Shown here: positions 8,133 through 17,977 of the stretch, one piece after another | How the letters are laid out: the number at the start of each line of letters is the position of its first letter | How positions within the stretch are numbered: position 1 is the first letter of the stretch | Assembly: GCA_011525265.1 (NCBI GenBank) | Contig: WTHV01000151.1 | Coordinates: forward strand, 1-35,181 | Length of the DNA: 35,181 nucleotides | Reading direction: 5' to 3' | From: Alphaproteobacteria bacterium | GTDB lineage: Bacteria > Pseudomonadota > Alphaproteobacteria > Puniceispirillales > Puniceispirillaceae | Notes under the pieces: generated by a model | Databases searched by the model: none | What the model saw: the letters and a program-made list of their open reading frames with translations, nothing else | Told to the model about the DNA's origin: nothing | Program-made: the position numbers and the translations under genes

Positions 8133-8639
8133 CTATTTTAATTTCAAAGGCATTCCAGAAATGCATGCATATACTTCGTCGACTGTCTTTGCAACGGTTT
8201 GGTTTAAACGACCTGCTTCATCGCGAAAACGCCTTGCAAGCGCATTTTCTGGCACGATGCCGGCGCCAACTTCGTTGGTTACAAAAATCACATCATCTTG
8301 GCGCGTGGTGATGGCATCCACCAATGCTTTTGTGGCTTGTGGGATATCTTTTTCTGAAAACATCAGATTTGATAGCCAAATGGTAAGACAATCAACAAGG
8401 CAGGTGCCTTGCCCATCTGTTTTGCGAAGCGCTTCTGCTAATTCTAGCGGCTCATTTATGGTGTGCCATTCATCGCCGCGCCTATCTTGATGCTCTTTAA
8501 TGCGGCTTTCCATCTCTTCATCAAAGGCTTGGGCTGTGGCAATGTAGATAAGCGGTGTGCCACGCAAAAGAGCACGCTCTTCGGCAAATCGGCTCTTTCC
8601 AGAACGCGCACCACCAGTTACTAATAGCGAGTAAGACAT
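8133..8639 (-). CDS. cobU: Adenosylcobinamide kinase / guanylyltransferase (CobU; CobP)
   Basis: P-loop LLVTGGARSGKSRFAEERA, CLVDCLTIWLSNL, VTNEVGAGIVPENALARRFRDEAGRLNQ. The conserved N-terminus implies ATG at 8639, not the tracked 8696. Confidence 0.93.
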   Translation of the reverse strand: MSYSLLVTGGARSGKSRFAEERALLRGTPLIYIATAQAFDEEMESRIKEHQDRRGDEWHTINEPLELAEALRKTDGQGTCLVDCLTIWLSNLMFSEKDIPQATKALVDAITTRQDDVIFVTNEVGAGIVPENALARRFRDEAGRLNQTVAKTVDEVYACISGMPLKLK

Positions 8640-8685
8640 GGCTAAATTCTTAGCCCAGAGAGTGTAAAAAGGGAAATCATTTTTG

Positions 8686-9279
8686 ATGTCAGCCACGCCA
8701 GCCCATAAGGTTTTGAATTTTATCAGGCACGCCCCAAGCCAGCCGGCCGGCTATCTCTATGGTCAAACAGATGCTGATATTGGCCTGATTGAAGGGTCTG
8801 TGGCAGAGGGGGTGCGCGGTTTAATTGGCGCACCTGATTTGGTGGTATGTAGCCCTGCAACAAGATGTCAGAAAACCTGTGATGGTGTGTTATCTGATGA
8901 TTATCCGCGCGAGACAAATGCTGATTTGTGGGAGCAATCATTTGGCAGATGGGACGGTCTTGCTTTCAAAGAATTGCCCGATATTGGCACTTTGCAAGAT
9001 GAGGCACTTGCCGCCTTTGCCGCACCAGATGGGGAGAGCTTTATCGATTTGTGTAATCGTGTTCAGCCTGTTATTCGCCAGATTTGCCAGATGAGGGTAG
9101 AAGAAAATATCAGTTTGTTTGTCCATGCCGGTGTTGTCCGTGCGGCATTGGCATTAGCCTTTGGCAGTTATGCGGCGGCACTAAAATGTGAAATTGACCC
9201 TTTATCAGTTACAAATTTGCGCTTTCTGGGTGACGCAGGATTTTCGGTTATGGGCGTTAATCAGACGGTGTCATCATGA
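8686..9279 (+). CDS. Alpha-ribazole phosphatase-like histidine phosphatase (CobC-type)
   Basis: Histidine-phosphatase motif FIRHAPS, later LFVHAGVVRA; within the B12 cluster. Confidence 0.78.
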   Translation: MSATPAHKVLNFIRHAPSQPAGYLYGQTDADIGLIEGSVAEGVRGLIGAPDLVVCSPATRCQKTCDGVLSDDYPRETNADLWEQSFGRWDGLAFKELPDIGTLQDEALAAFAAPDGESFIDLCNRVQPVIRQICQMRVEENISLFVHAGVVRAALALAFGSYAAALKCEIDPLSVTNLRFLGDAGFSVMGVNQTVSS

Positions 9280-10244
9280 TTTTGATAAGCGCCTTTTTGG
9301 CGGCATTGATTATCGACCGCTTTATCGGCTGGCCTGCGTGGTTATATCAGCGTCTATCACATCCCGTTGTGGCAATTGGGGCATTGATTAGCTGGCTTGA
9401 TAAGCAGTTAAATAACAGCAGCAGGTCAGATTTTCTGCGTCGTCTTTTTGGTGTGCTATGTGTGATGATAGTGTGCTGTATCTGTCTTTTGGTCTCACTA
9501 TTGCCTGCGCTAATTTATACAGGCGGTATCATTGATGGTGTGATCATTGCGATTTTGGCTTGGCCTTTTTTAGCCGCGAAATCTTTGAAAGATCATGTGG
9601 CGATGGTTGCCATGCCATTATTAGATAATGACACAGATACCGCACGCCAAGCGGTTGCGATGATTGTGGGACGAAACGCAAGCACCCTAGATGATACAGC
9701 CATAGCGCGTGCCAGTATTGAAAGCTTGGCAGAAAATACCTCAGATGGTGTCATTGCCCCTTTATTTTGGGGCATGATTTTTGGCCTTCCCGGTCTTATT
9801 ATTTATAAAGCGATTAACACGATGGATTCTATGATCGGCTATCGTAATGCGCAGTATAAAGATTTTGGCTGGGCGGCGGCACGTCTTGATGATGTGGTAA
9901 ACTTTATCCCGGCTCGCCTGACAGCCTGTCTTTATGCGCTCTCAACAAAGCGGTTTTTTACTTGTCTTAAAACAATCTTTCGTGATGGGGCAAAGCACCG
10001 CTCGCCAAATGCGGGTTGGCCAGAATCAGCGATGGCGGCCGCATTGAATAGACGCCTGTCTGGGCCGCGCATATATGATGGCGTCAAAAGTAATGATGCG
10101 TGGCTTTATAGCGAGGGGGCAGACCCAGATGGCCAAGATGTTATGAAAGCTATTCACCTTTATGATATTTTGCTGAATTGGGTGATTTTTATCGCTATGG
10201 TGTCGGTGATTTCGATGTTGTTTTATGGGTATGGCAGGTTGTAA
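9276..10244 (+). CDS. cbiB: Adenosylcobinamide-phosphate synthase (CbiB; CobD in Pseudomonas)
   Basis: DRFIGWPAWLYQRLSHPVVAIGALI, SIESLAENTSDGVIAPLFWG, NTMDSMIGYRNAQYKDFGWAAARLDD motifs. Confidence 0.95.
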   Translation: MILISAFLAALIIDRFIGWPAWLYQRLSHPVVAIGALISWLDKQLNNSSRSDFLRRLFGVLCVMIVCCICLLVSLLPALIYTGGIIDGVIIAILAWPFLAAKSLKDHVAMVAMPLLDNDTDTARQAVAMIVGRNASTLDDTAIARASIESLAENTSDGVIAPLFWGMIFGLPGLIIYKAINTMDSMIGYRNAQYKDFGWAAARLDDVVNFIPARLTACLYALSTKRFFTCLKTIFRDGAKHRSPNAGWPESAMAAALNRRLSGPRIYDGVKSNDAWLYSEGADPDGQDVMKAIHLYDILLNWVIFIAMVSVISMLFYGYGRL

Positions 10245-11218
10245 TGCGTGAACATGGCGGTGATTTAGATAGAGCCATTTCACTCTATGGTGGCACACGT
10301 CAAAGCTGGTTGGATTTGTCCACGGGCATTAATCCGCATGCCTATCATTTGCCTGATATAGCGCAAGATTACTGGGCTAATCTGCCTGATCATGCTTTAT
10401 TTGAGGCAGCAGAGCGTGCCGCACAAAAGGCCTATCATACAGATGCGCGCTGTATGCCGATTGCCGGTGCGCAACAAGCCATCCAACTCTACCCCGCTAT
10501 CATACCAAAAGGCGGGAATGATGCCCGTCTTTTAAGTCCCACCTATAATGAGCATGAGGCACAATTAAATAGACATGGCTGGCAGGTCAGTTTGTGTGAT
10601 AGGCTTGATGATTTGCGTGGCGCTGATTGTGCGGTTGTTGTGAATCCGAATAATCCAGATGGGCAAGTTTTTACCCCTCAGCAATTGGCCGCCCTAGGAG
10701 ATGAGGTTGGCACGCTGATTATTGATGAAAGTTTTTGTGACCCCCACCCAGAGGCGTCTTTATTGCCCCGCCTTGATAAGCAGATGGGTAATCGTATCAT
10801 CTTGCGATCATTTGGAAAATTTTATGGGCTTGCGGGTATGCGCCTTGGCTTTGTCTGCGGTACAGGCGCCATGATCGAAGAGATGGCAGATGGTGCTGGG
10901 AAGTGGAATGTATCAGGCCCTGCTTTGGCCGTTGGTAGCGCTGCTTTGCAAGATGTGACATGGCGTGATGAGATGATTGGCAGGCTCACCCAAGAGGCAG
11001 ATCAGCTAGATAAAATTGTCTGTGCGCATGGCTTAAAGCTTGTTGGCGGCACCACCTTGTTTCGCCTATATGAGGCAGATGATGCGCGCGCTATCCAGAA
11101 CCAGCTTGCCAAAAACTATATTTGGAGCCGTATCTTTAGCTATAATCCAAAATGGATACGCCTTGGTCTGCCAGATGCCACAGGCTGGGCCCGATTAGAA
11201 GACGCACTAGCGTCCTAG
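10244..11218 (+). CDS. Threonine-phosphate decarboxylase, PLP-dependent aminotransferase fold (CobD; CobC in Pseudomonas)
   Basis: [66 protein letters not shown] (PLP Lys). ATG at 10244 overlaps the upstream TAA; the tracked start 10178 is probably too early. Confidence 0.92.
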   Translation: MREHGGDLDRAISLYGGTRQSWLDLSTGINPHAYHLPDIAQDYWANLPDHALFEAAERAAQKAYHTDARCMPIAGAQQAIQLYPAIIPKGGNDARLLSPTYNEHEAQLNRHGWQVSLCDRLDDLRGADCAVVVNPNNPDGQVFTPQQLAALGDEVGTLIIDESFCDPHPEASLLPRLDKQMGNRIILRSFGKFYGLAGMRLGFVCGTGAMIEEMADGAGKWNVSGPALAVGSAALQDVTWRDEMIGRLTQEADQLDKIVCAHGLKLVGGTTLFRLYEADDARAIQNQLAKNYIWSRIFSYNPKWIRLGLPDATGWARLEDALAS

Positions 11219-12672
11219 ACAGCTTTGGCCAAGATAGCGTCAATATCAAGATGCGCCTCTAGGTGATCTGCAAGCTTGTCTAATGTGGCTTCAATTGTCG
11301 CCTCAAAGGATGTATCAGCCGCTTTTACGCCTAAATTTTCCAGAAATTGCTTGCGAAAGGCATCTTGCGAAAACAGCCCATGAATATAGCTGCCTTGAAC
11401 AGAGCCATCAGCAGAGCAAGCCCCATCAGGGCGGCCATCAATCATTGCAAATGGCCTCTCACAATCTGGCCCTGTGGTCGTGCCAAGGTGGATTTCATAG
11501 CCATCAACTTCAAGCTTTGAGGCACAATGTATGGCGCGGACTGTTTTCAGCGTTTTATCAGCATGCATAGTCGTTTCAATAGCCAAAAACCCAAGGCCTT
11601 CAGTGTGACCGGCAGGCCCTTCAAGCCCATCAGGGTCAGAAATGCGTTTGCCAAGCATCTGATACCCCCCGCAAATGCCCATGATTTTGCCGCCGCGCCG
11701 ATGATGGGCGGCAAGATCAATATCCCAGCCTTGCTCGCGTATAAAGGCCAGATCTCCTCTTGTCGATTTAGAGCCAGGGATGAGGACAAGGTCTGTATCA
11801 GGCGCGATGGTCTGCCCTGCTTTGACCATGGTAAGCGCGATATTTGGCTCTTGCGAGAGCGGGTCTAAATCATCAAAATTTGCCATACGTGATAGGCATA
11901 AGCAGGCAATTTTATAAGGGGCATCATCTGATGTTTTAGCGATGTTGGATGCGATATCAAGCGCATCTTCAGCCGGCAGGCGCCATGCATCATTAAAATA
12001 GGGCAAGACGCCAAATCCTGGCCAGCCTGTGCGCTCAGCTATCAGCTGATAACCATCATCAAATAAAGAGACATCGCCGCGAAATTTATTAACGATAAAG
12101 CCTGCAATTTGTGCACGATCTGCTCCGTCCAATACCACATCTGTTCCCACAATCTGCGCGATAATACCGCCTCTATCAATATCGCCAACTAAGATCACAG
12201 GCACATTACCCGCAATAGCAAAGCCCATATTCGCAATGTCATTCGCACGTAAATTGACCTCAGCAGGGCTTCCCGCCCCTTCGACAATCACAAGATCATA
12301 TTGTGCCTTTAGGCGGTTAAAACTCATCAGAACAGGTGCCATTAATTGCGGTTTTAATGAGGCATAATCACGCGCTTTCATAGAGCTATGACGCTTGCCT
12401 TGAATAATGATTTGCGCGCCTGTTTCTGTCTCAGGCTTGAGCAAAATCGGGTTCATATCTGTATGAGGGGGCAGGCTGCAGGCGCGTGCTTGCAGGGCTT
12501 GGGCTCTACCAATTTCGCCGCCATCATGCGTGACAGCCGCATTATTTGACATATTTTGAGGCTTAAAAGGTGCGACACTAAGGCCACGGTTTTTAGCCGC
12601 ACGACATAGCCCTGCCACCAAAACAGATTTACCAACATTTGAGCCTGTGCCCTGTAACATAATCGCTGGCAT
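11215..12672 (-). CDS. cobQ: Cobyric acid synthase (CobQ)
   Basis: [63 protein letters not shown]. Confidence 0.96.
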   Translation of the reverse strand: MPAIMLQGTGSNVGKSVLVAGLCRAAKNRGLSVAPFKPQNMSNNAAVTHDGGEIGRAQALQARACSLPPHTDMNPILLKPETETGAQIIIQGKRHSSMKARDYASLKPQLMAPVLMSFNRLKAQYDLVIVEGAGSPAEVNLRANDIANMGFAIAGNVPVILVGDIDRGGIIAQIVGTDVVLDGADRAQIAGFIVNKFRGDVSLFDDGYQLIAERTGWPGFGVLPYFNDAWRLPAEDALDIASNIAKTSDDAPYKIACLCLSRMANFDDLDPLSQEPNIALTMVKAGQTIAPDTDLVLIPGSKSTRGDLAFIREQGWDIDLAAHHRRGGKIMGICGGYQMLGKRISDPDGLEGPAGHTEGLGFLAIETTMHADKTLKTVRAIHCASKLEVDGYEIHLGTTTGPDCERPFAMIDGRPDGACSADGSVQGSYIHGLFSQDAFRKQFLENLGVKAADTSFEATIEATLDKLADHLEAHLDIDAILAKAV

Positions 12673-12687
12673 GAGTGAGGACCGCCT

Positions 12688-13326
12688 TTAAAACTCAACA
12701 CCCTTTTGTGCTTTGATGCCATCTCTGAAAGGATGTTTGATCAGGGACATTTCTGTGACCATATCTGCCGCTTCAATAAGCTCTTCTTTGGCATTGCGTC
12801 CTGTTAGCACAACATGTGTCATAGGCGGTTTATGATGAAGCAGGAAGTCAACCACCTCATCAATATCAAGATAGTCATAGCGAAGCGCGATATTGATTTC
12901 ATCAAGCAAGACAAATTGCATATCAGGGTTGCTAATCAGCTCTTTGGCCCGCTCCCAACCTGCTTGTGCGGCGGCGATATCTCGTTCTCTGTCCTGTGTC
13001 TCCCATGTGAAACCTTCACCAGACACAACAAAGGTGCATTCTTGAGAAAAGCGTTGTTCTAGGAAGTCACGCTCGCCCGTGCGCCATGTGCCTTTGATGA
13101 ATTGGACAACAGCGCATGGCATTTGGTGGGCGATACAGCGCATGATCATGCCAAAGCCTGATGATGACTTGCCTTTGCCAGCACCCGTATGGACGATAAT
13201 CAGACCTTTTTCTTCGGTCTTTGTCGCCATAAGCTTATCTCTCGCAGCTTTGATTTTCTGCATCTTTTTATTGTGCGCCTCATTGCGAGCCGCGTCATCT
13301 TTTGATGGGATTTCTGAGGCACTCAT
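12688..13326 (-). CDS. cobO: Cob(I)yrinic acid a,c-diamide adenosyltransferase (CobO/BtuR)
   Basis: IVHTGAGKGKSSSGFGMIMR, VVQFIKGTWRTGE, LLDEINIALRYDYL, VVLTGRNA. Confidence 0.95.
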   Translation of the reverse strand: MSASEIPSKDDAARNEAHNKKMQKIKAARDKLMATKTEEKGLIIVHTGAGKGKSSSGFGMIMRCIAHQMPCAVVQFIKGTWRTGERDFLEQRFSQECTFVVSGEGFTWETQDRERDIAAAQAGWERAKELISNPDMQFVLLDEINIALRYDYLDIDEVVDFLLHHKPPMTHVVLTGRNAKEELIEAADMVTEMSLIKHPFRDGIKAQKGVEF

Positions 13327-13361
13327 GATGGTCTTTCCTTTAATTTAACGATTCGCCATAA

Positions 13362-13380
13362 TTGCCAGAATTCTGGGCAA
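13362..13380. promoter_or_regulatory. Imperfect palindrome TTGCCAGAATTCTGGGCAA in the cobO/cobW divergent intergenic region
   Basis: Reverse complement is TTGCCCAGAATTCTGGCAA (one-base shift from palindromic). Candidate operator or hairpin in the cobO leader. Confidence 0.35.
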
Positions 13381-13502
13381 AAGACGATCATTCGTCATCC
13401 AAAATTTTGCCACCGATGCTTTTGCACTTCTGCTTTTGATGTGATACAAAAACGGGAAAAATAAATGTCGCATTCTGGGTAGCGATTTAAGTGGCCTTGC
13501 CG

Positions 13503-13517
13503 CTAACTGATAGTTAG
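13503..13517. repeat. Inverted repeat CTAACT-GAT-AGTTAG upstream of cobW
   Basis: Perfect 6-bp arms with 3-nt spacer in the divergent intergenic region. Confidence 0.4.
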
Positions 13518-13635
13518 ATAATACCAACTCATGTTGCAAGCCTTTATCAGCATTTTATGGCTATGAACAGCGATTGTTCAGATAGTCATGATGGCTGAAT
13601 TTGGCAGTGATATAGGACAATTTTATAGGGTTAAA

Positions 13636-14673
13636 ATGCAAAATATTACAAAAATTCCCGTTACCATTATCACAGGCTTTCTAGGCGCTGGTAAGACGAC
13701 TTTGATCTCACAGCTTATGCAAAACCCGCAAGATAAGCGTTTGGCAGTGATTGTGAATGAATTTGGTGATGTGGGCGTTGATGGTGATATCCTCAAAAGC
13801 TGTGCGATTCCAAATTGTCCAGAGGAAAATATTATGGAATTGGCCAATGGCTGTATTTGTTGCACCGTGGCAGATGATTTTATTCCCACAATTGAGCAAT
13901 TAATGGCACTCGACCCTCAGCCAGATCATATTTTGATTGAAACATCAGGGCTTGCTTTGCCAAAGCCATTATTGAAGGCGTTTGATTGGCCTGATATTCG
14001 CTCTCGTATCACTGTTGATGGTGTGATTGCCCTTGCAGATGCAGAGGCGGTTGCAAGTGGGCAATTTGCACCAAACCTAGCGGCTGTTGAGGCGCAGAGA
14101 TTGGCAGATGATTCGCTAGATCATGAAACACCTCTCTCAGAAGTGTTTGAAGATCAGATTGCGTGTGCGGATATGGTTTTGTTAACCAAATCAGATTTGG
14201 CAAGTGAGGCTGATAAGCAAAAAGCCAAAGATGTCATCACTGATACCGCGCCGCGTCAATTGCCGATTATTGAAATCATTGATGGGGTGATTGACCCGCG
14301 TCTTTTGCTTGGCCTTGAGGCGGCGGCAGAAGATGATATGGATGCGCGCCCCTCACATCATGATGGTGTGCCAGAGCATGATCATGAAGATTTTGATAGC
14401 GCGATTTTTGATATTCCAGAGATTGATGATATTGACGTGCTAACCGCAAAGATTGAACGCCTTGCAGATGAGCAACATATCTTGCGCGTTAAAGGATATG
14501 CGGCTGTCACAGGTAAGCCTATGCGGTTGCTTGTGCAGGCTGTTGGCTCTCGCATTCGCACGCAATTTGACCAAATGTGGCAAGAAAGCGCGCTACGCCA
14601 AGGACGTCTTGTTGTGATAGCAGAGCATGACCATATTGATATCGCGGCAATCAATGCCATTTTGCAGGGTTAG
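13636..14673 (+). CDS. cobW: CobW-family GTPase / metallochaperone (COG0523)
   Basis: P-loop GFLGAGKTT, NGCICCTV (CxCC) and a His/Asp-rich segment SHHDGVPEHDHEDFD; next to cobN. Start could be 13588. Confidence 0.93.
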   Translation: MQNITKIPVTIITGFLGAGKTTLISQLMQNPQDKRLAVIVNEFGDVGVDGDILKSCAIPNCPEENIMELANGCICCTVADDFIPTIEQLMALDPQPDHILIETSGLALPKPLLKAFDWPDIRSRITVDGVIALADAEAVASGQFAPNLAAVEAQRLADDSLDHETPLSEVFEDQIACADMVLLTKSDLASEADKQKAKDVITDTAPRQLPIIEIIDGVIDPRLLLGLEAAAEDDMDARPSHHDGVPEHDHEDFDSAIFDIPEIDDIDVLTAKIERLADEQHILRVKGYAAVTGKPMRLLVQAVGSRIRTQFDQMWQESALRQGRLVVIAEHDHIDIAAINAILQG

Positions 14674-14680
14674 CCCATAG

Positions 14681-17600
14681 ATGCATGTATTATTTGTTGA
14701 AAGACATGGCCTAGAGGAAACAGAACAGCCGGTTGATCTTGACCATCAGCCTGCTGATTTGGTTGTCTTGTCTTTCTCAGATAGTGATTTGGGCGCATTT
14801 GCGGCCGGATGGCATCGTGCCAATGAGGCGGCAAAAGAGGGGTTCCCTTCTTTGCGTCTTGCCAATTTGGCTGCGTTAAAGCATCCAGTTTCTGTTGATA
14901 CTTATTGTGAAAAAACGCTCTGCCATGCGCGTGCCATTTTGGTGCGCTTGATTGGCGGTGTGCCTTATTGGTCTTATGGCCTGCATCAGGTGGCCAAGCT
15001 TGCCAAAAAGCATAATATCGCATTTGCCGTTATACCGGCCGATGGTCGTCCTGATAAACAGCTTGATGAGATATCAAGCGTGCCTGTTTCAACATTGCGC
15101 CGTTTGCAACATTTTTGTGAAACAGGTGGCAAGGTGGCAGCACATGCGGCACTTGCCCAATTGGCCTTGGCAGGCGGCCTTTATGCCGGCCCTGTAAATG
15201 GCGCAAAAATTGTCGGTAATGTCGGCGGCTGGTCACCTGAACAAGATGTGTGTTGTCCTGTGATCTCTTGTGGTTTTACAGAGCGGCCGCGCATACTCAT
15301 TACCTTTTATCGCTCCTTTATCGCGGCGGCTGACCTGAAGCCCATTGCGGCATTATTTGACCAATTGCGCTCTCACGGCTTTGATGTGATGAGCTTGTTT
15401 GTGCCATCGCTAAAGGCCCCTGATGCGGCGCGATGGCTAAAGCGGCAAATCGCCTATTACAAGCCTGTTAGCATTGTCAATGCGACCTTCTTTTCTGGTA
15501 AGGGTAAATCTGGAGAATCGCCGCTTGATTGTGGTGATGTGCCTGTGTTTCAGCTTGCTCTTGCCACCTCTAACCGCCAAGCATGGCAAGAGGCTGATAG
15601 AGGTCTATCGCCCGCTGATATGGCAATGCATGTGGTGTTACCAGAGGTGGATGGACGCATTTTTGCAGGGGTTGTGTCTTTCAAAGAGCCAGAGGCCTTA
15701 GATGAAGGGTTGCAATTTGCCGCAATTGCGCATCAGCCAGAAGAGGCACGAATTAAGGCTGTCGCACAAAAAATTGCCAATTGGCATAAATTACAGACAA
15801 CCCGGCTTGATGAGCAAAAACCAGCTTTGATTTTATCGACCTATCCGGGGCGGCCTTGGCAAATGGCTCATGCCGTGGGGCTTGATGCGATACAATCTGT
15901 GGAATCAATTTTATCATTCCTAGGTCATATTGAAGAGGGCACAAAACTGAATCTTGAAGCCCGCTTGCAAGATGAGACCATTAGCTGGGACTTAGCCTCT
16001 TATCGGGCCGCCTTGCAGAGCTTGCCGCGTGAGTTACAAGAAAAGCTTGCCGAGATATGGGGCGCGCCTGAGGATGATGGGCTTGTCAAAAATGGCGCTT
16101 TTCACTTCCCTGCTGTGCGATGCCATAATGCGCTTGTGGCCTTGCAACCTGAAAGAGGGGATGTGGCAGACCGTGATGCTGATTATCATGATATCTCGCG
16201 AACGCCGTCTCATAGTTATGTGGCTTTTTACCTCTGGCTTCAAAAGGCGTATCAGGCAGATGCGATTATTCATGTTGGCGCGCATGGCACATTGGAATGG
16301 TTGCCTGGCAAGGCGGTTGCTTTATCAGATGCCTGTTGGCCAGAGGCTTTGGCAGGGCATTTGCCTATCATCTATCCGTTTGTCGTGAATGATCCGGGCG
16401 AGGCTGCTCAAGCAAAACGCCGTATTGCGGCTGTGACGATGGGCCATATTCCCCCGCCTTTGCGCGTCGCAGATGCCCCCGCTCAATTTAGCTATTTGGA
16501 ATCATTGCTTGATGAATATTCCAATGCAGATGGGCTTGATCCCAAAAGACGTGATCGCCTCAAAGATGAGATTCTCTCAGAGGCAAATGCCCTTCATATT
16601 TCCGCCGATCTTGGGCTTGGTGAAGAGAGCGACTCTGCTGAGGCTTTGACCAAAATTGACTCATTTGTCTGTGATATCAAAGAAAGCCAATTTGGTGATG
16701 GCTTGCATATTTATGGTGTTGGTGGGCAAGAGCAAAAAGCCTTTGAGACACAAGACTCAATTACCTCAGAGAGGCACGCTATTCAAAAGGCATTATCTGG
16801 CAAGCTGATTTCGGCAGGGCCTGCGGGCTCACCCTATCGCGGCAGAATGGATGTGCTGCCAACGGGGCGTAATTTATATGCCAGCGACCCGCTATCAGTG
16901 CCAACAAGAGCCGCCTATGCGCAAGGGGTGAAATTGGCAGATGAGCTTGTCCGTCGTAATCTGCAAGATAAGGGCGATTGGCCATCTGGTATCATTGTGG
17001 ATTTATGGGGCTCTGCGACCATGCGTACCGCAGGTGAAGAATTTGCGATGGCATTGCATTTATTGGGGGTCAGGCCGCTATGGAATGAGGGATCAGAGCG
17101 TGTCTCAGGGTTTGAAATCCTGCCTTTGGGCGTGTTGGATAGGCCGCGTATTGATGTGACATTGCGCGTCTCTGGCCTGTTCAGGGATGTCTTTCCAACC
17201 CTTTCGACCTTATTCCAGCAAGCGGTTGAGGCATTAAGGGAGCGTGATGAGCGCCCCGAACAAAACCCCTACATCACGCTTGAAGATGATGACACAGCGC
17301 GGATATTTGGCCCTGCGCCTGGCAATTATGGTCTTGGCATGGGTGATGCGCCTGATCGTCTTGATGAGGCAGGGCGCAATGCGGCTGCACAAGCTTGGAT
17401 TGCGGCAAGTGAATATGCGATTAATGGGGATGAGATCACGCCGAATAAAAAAGCGTTACTCGCCCGAATTAAACAAGCAGATAGCTTTGTCCATTTGCAA
17501 GATATGGCCGAAACAGATTTATTGCTTTCGGCTGATTATGCCGCGCATGAGGGCGGTTTTGCGGCGGCAAAGACTATAGTTGGCGGGTCTGCTAATTTGT

Positions 17601-17977
17601 ATCATCTTGATAATACCAACCCTGAAAAGCCAGTAGCGCGCAGTGTTTCTGAGGAAATTGCCCGTGTGGTCTATGCCCGTGCTAGCAACCCTGAATGGCA
17701 CGCAGGCATGATGCGTCATGGCTATCGCGGTGCGGCTGAGATTGCAGCAACCTTGATGCATATGGCAGCTTTTTCAAATTTGGCAGATGTTGTGGGCGGG
17801 CATTTATTTGATAAATTCCACGAGGCCACATTAGATAATGAGGATGTGGTTGCCTTTATGGAAGAGGCCAATCCTGAGGCTCTGGACGCCATGCGTGATT
17901 GTTTCAGACGCCTTTATGATTCTGGCCTATGGGATACAAAGCGGAACTCTATCAGAGCGACGCTTGAGGCGGTGTGA
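14681..17977 (+). CDS. cobN: Cobaltochelatase subunit CobN
   Basis: 1098 aa; HVGAHGTLEWLPGKAVALS, AWPEALAGHLPIIYPFVVNDPGEAAQAKRR-type CobN motifs (hand-read), LPTGRNLYASDP. Confidence 0.96.
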   Translation: MHVLFVERHGLEETEQPVDLDHQPADLVVLSFSDSDLGAFAAGWHRANEAAKEGFPSLRLANLAALKHPVSVDTYCEKTLCHARAILVRLIGGVPYWSYGLHQVAKLAKKHNIAFAVIPADGRPDKQLDEISSVPVSTLRRLQHFCETGGKVAAHAALAQLALAGGLYAGPVNGAKIVGNVGGWSPEQDVCCPVISCGFTERPRILITFYRSFIAAADLKPIAALFDQLRSHGFDVMSLFVPSLKAPDAARWLKRQIAYYKPVSIVNATFFSGKGKSGESPLDCGDVPVFQLALATSNRQAWQEADRGLSPADMAMHVVLPEVDGRIFAGVVSFKEPEALDEGLQFAAIAHQPEEARIKAVAQKIANWHKLQTTRLDEQKPALILSTYPGRPWQMAHAVGLDAIQSVESILSFLGHIEEGTKLNLEARLQDETISWDLASYRAALQSLPRELQEKLAEIWGAPEDDGLVKNGAFHFPAVRCHNALVALQPERGDVADRDADYHDISRTPSHSYVAFYLWLQKAYQADAIIHVGAHGTLEWLPGKAVALSDACWPEALAGHLPIIYPFVVNDPGEAAQAKRRIAAVTMGHIPPPLRVADAPAQFSYLESLLDEYSNADGLDPKRRDRLKDEILSEANALHISADLGLGEESDSAEALTKIDSFVCDIKESQFGDGLHIYGVGGQEQKAFETQDSITSERHAIQKALSGKLISAGPAGSPYRGRMDVLPTGRNLYASDPLSVPTRAAYAQGVKLADELVRRNLQDKGDWPSGIIVDLWGSATMRTAGEEFAMALHLLGVRPLWNEGSERVSGFEILPLGVLDRPRIDVTLRVSGLFRDVFPTLSTLFQQAVEALRERDERPEQNPYITLEDDDTARIFGPAPGNYGLGMGDAPDRLDEAGRNAAAQAWIAASEYAINGDEITPNKKALLARIKQADSFVHLQDMAETDLLLSADYAAHEGGFAAAKTIVGGSANLYHLDNTNPEKPVARSVSEEIARVVYARASNPEWHAGMMRHGYRGAAEIAATLMHMAAFSNLADVVGGHLFDKFHEATLDNEDVVAFMEEANPEALDAMRDCFRRLYDSGLWDTKRNSIRATLEAV

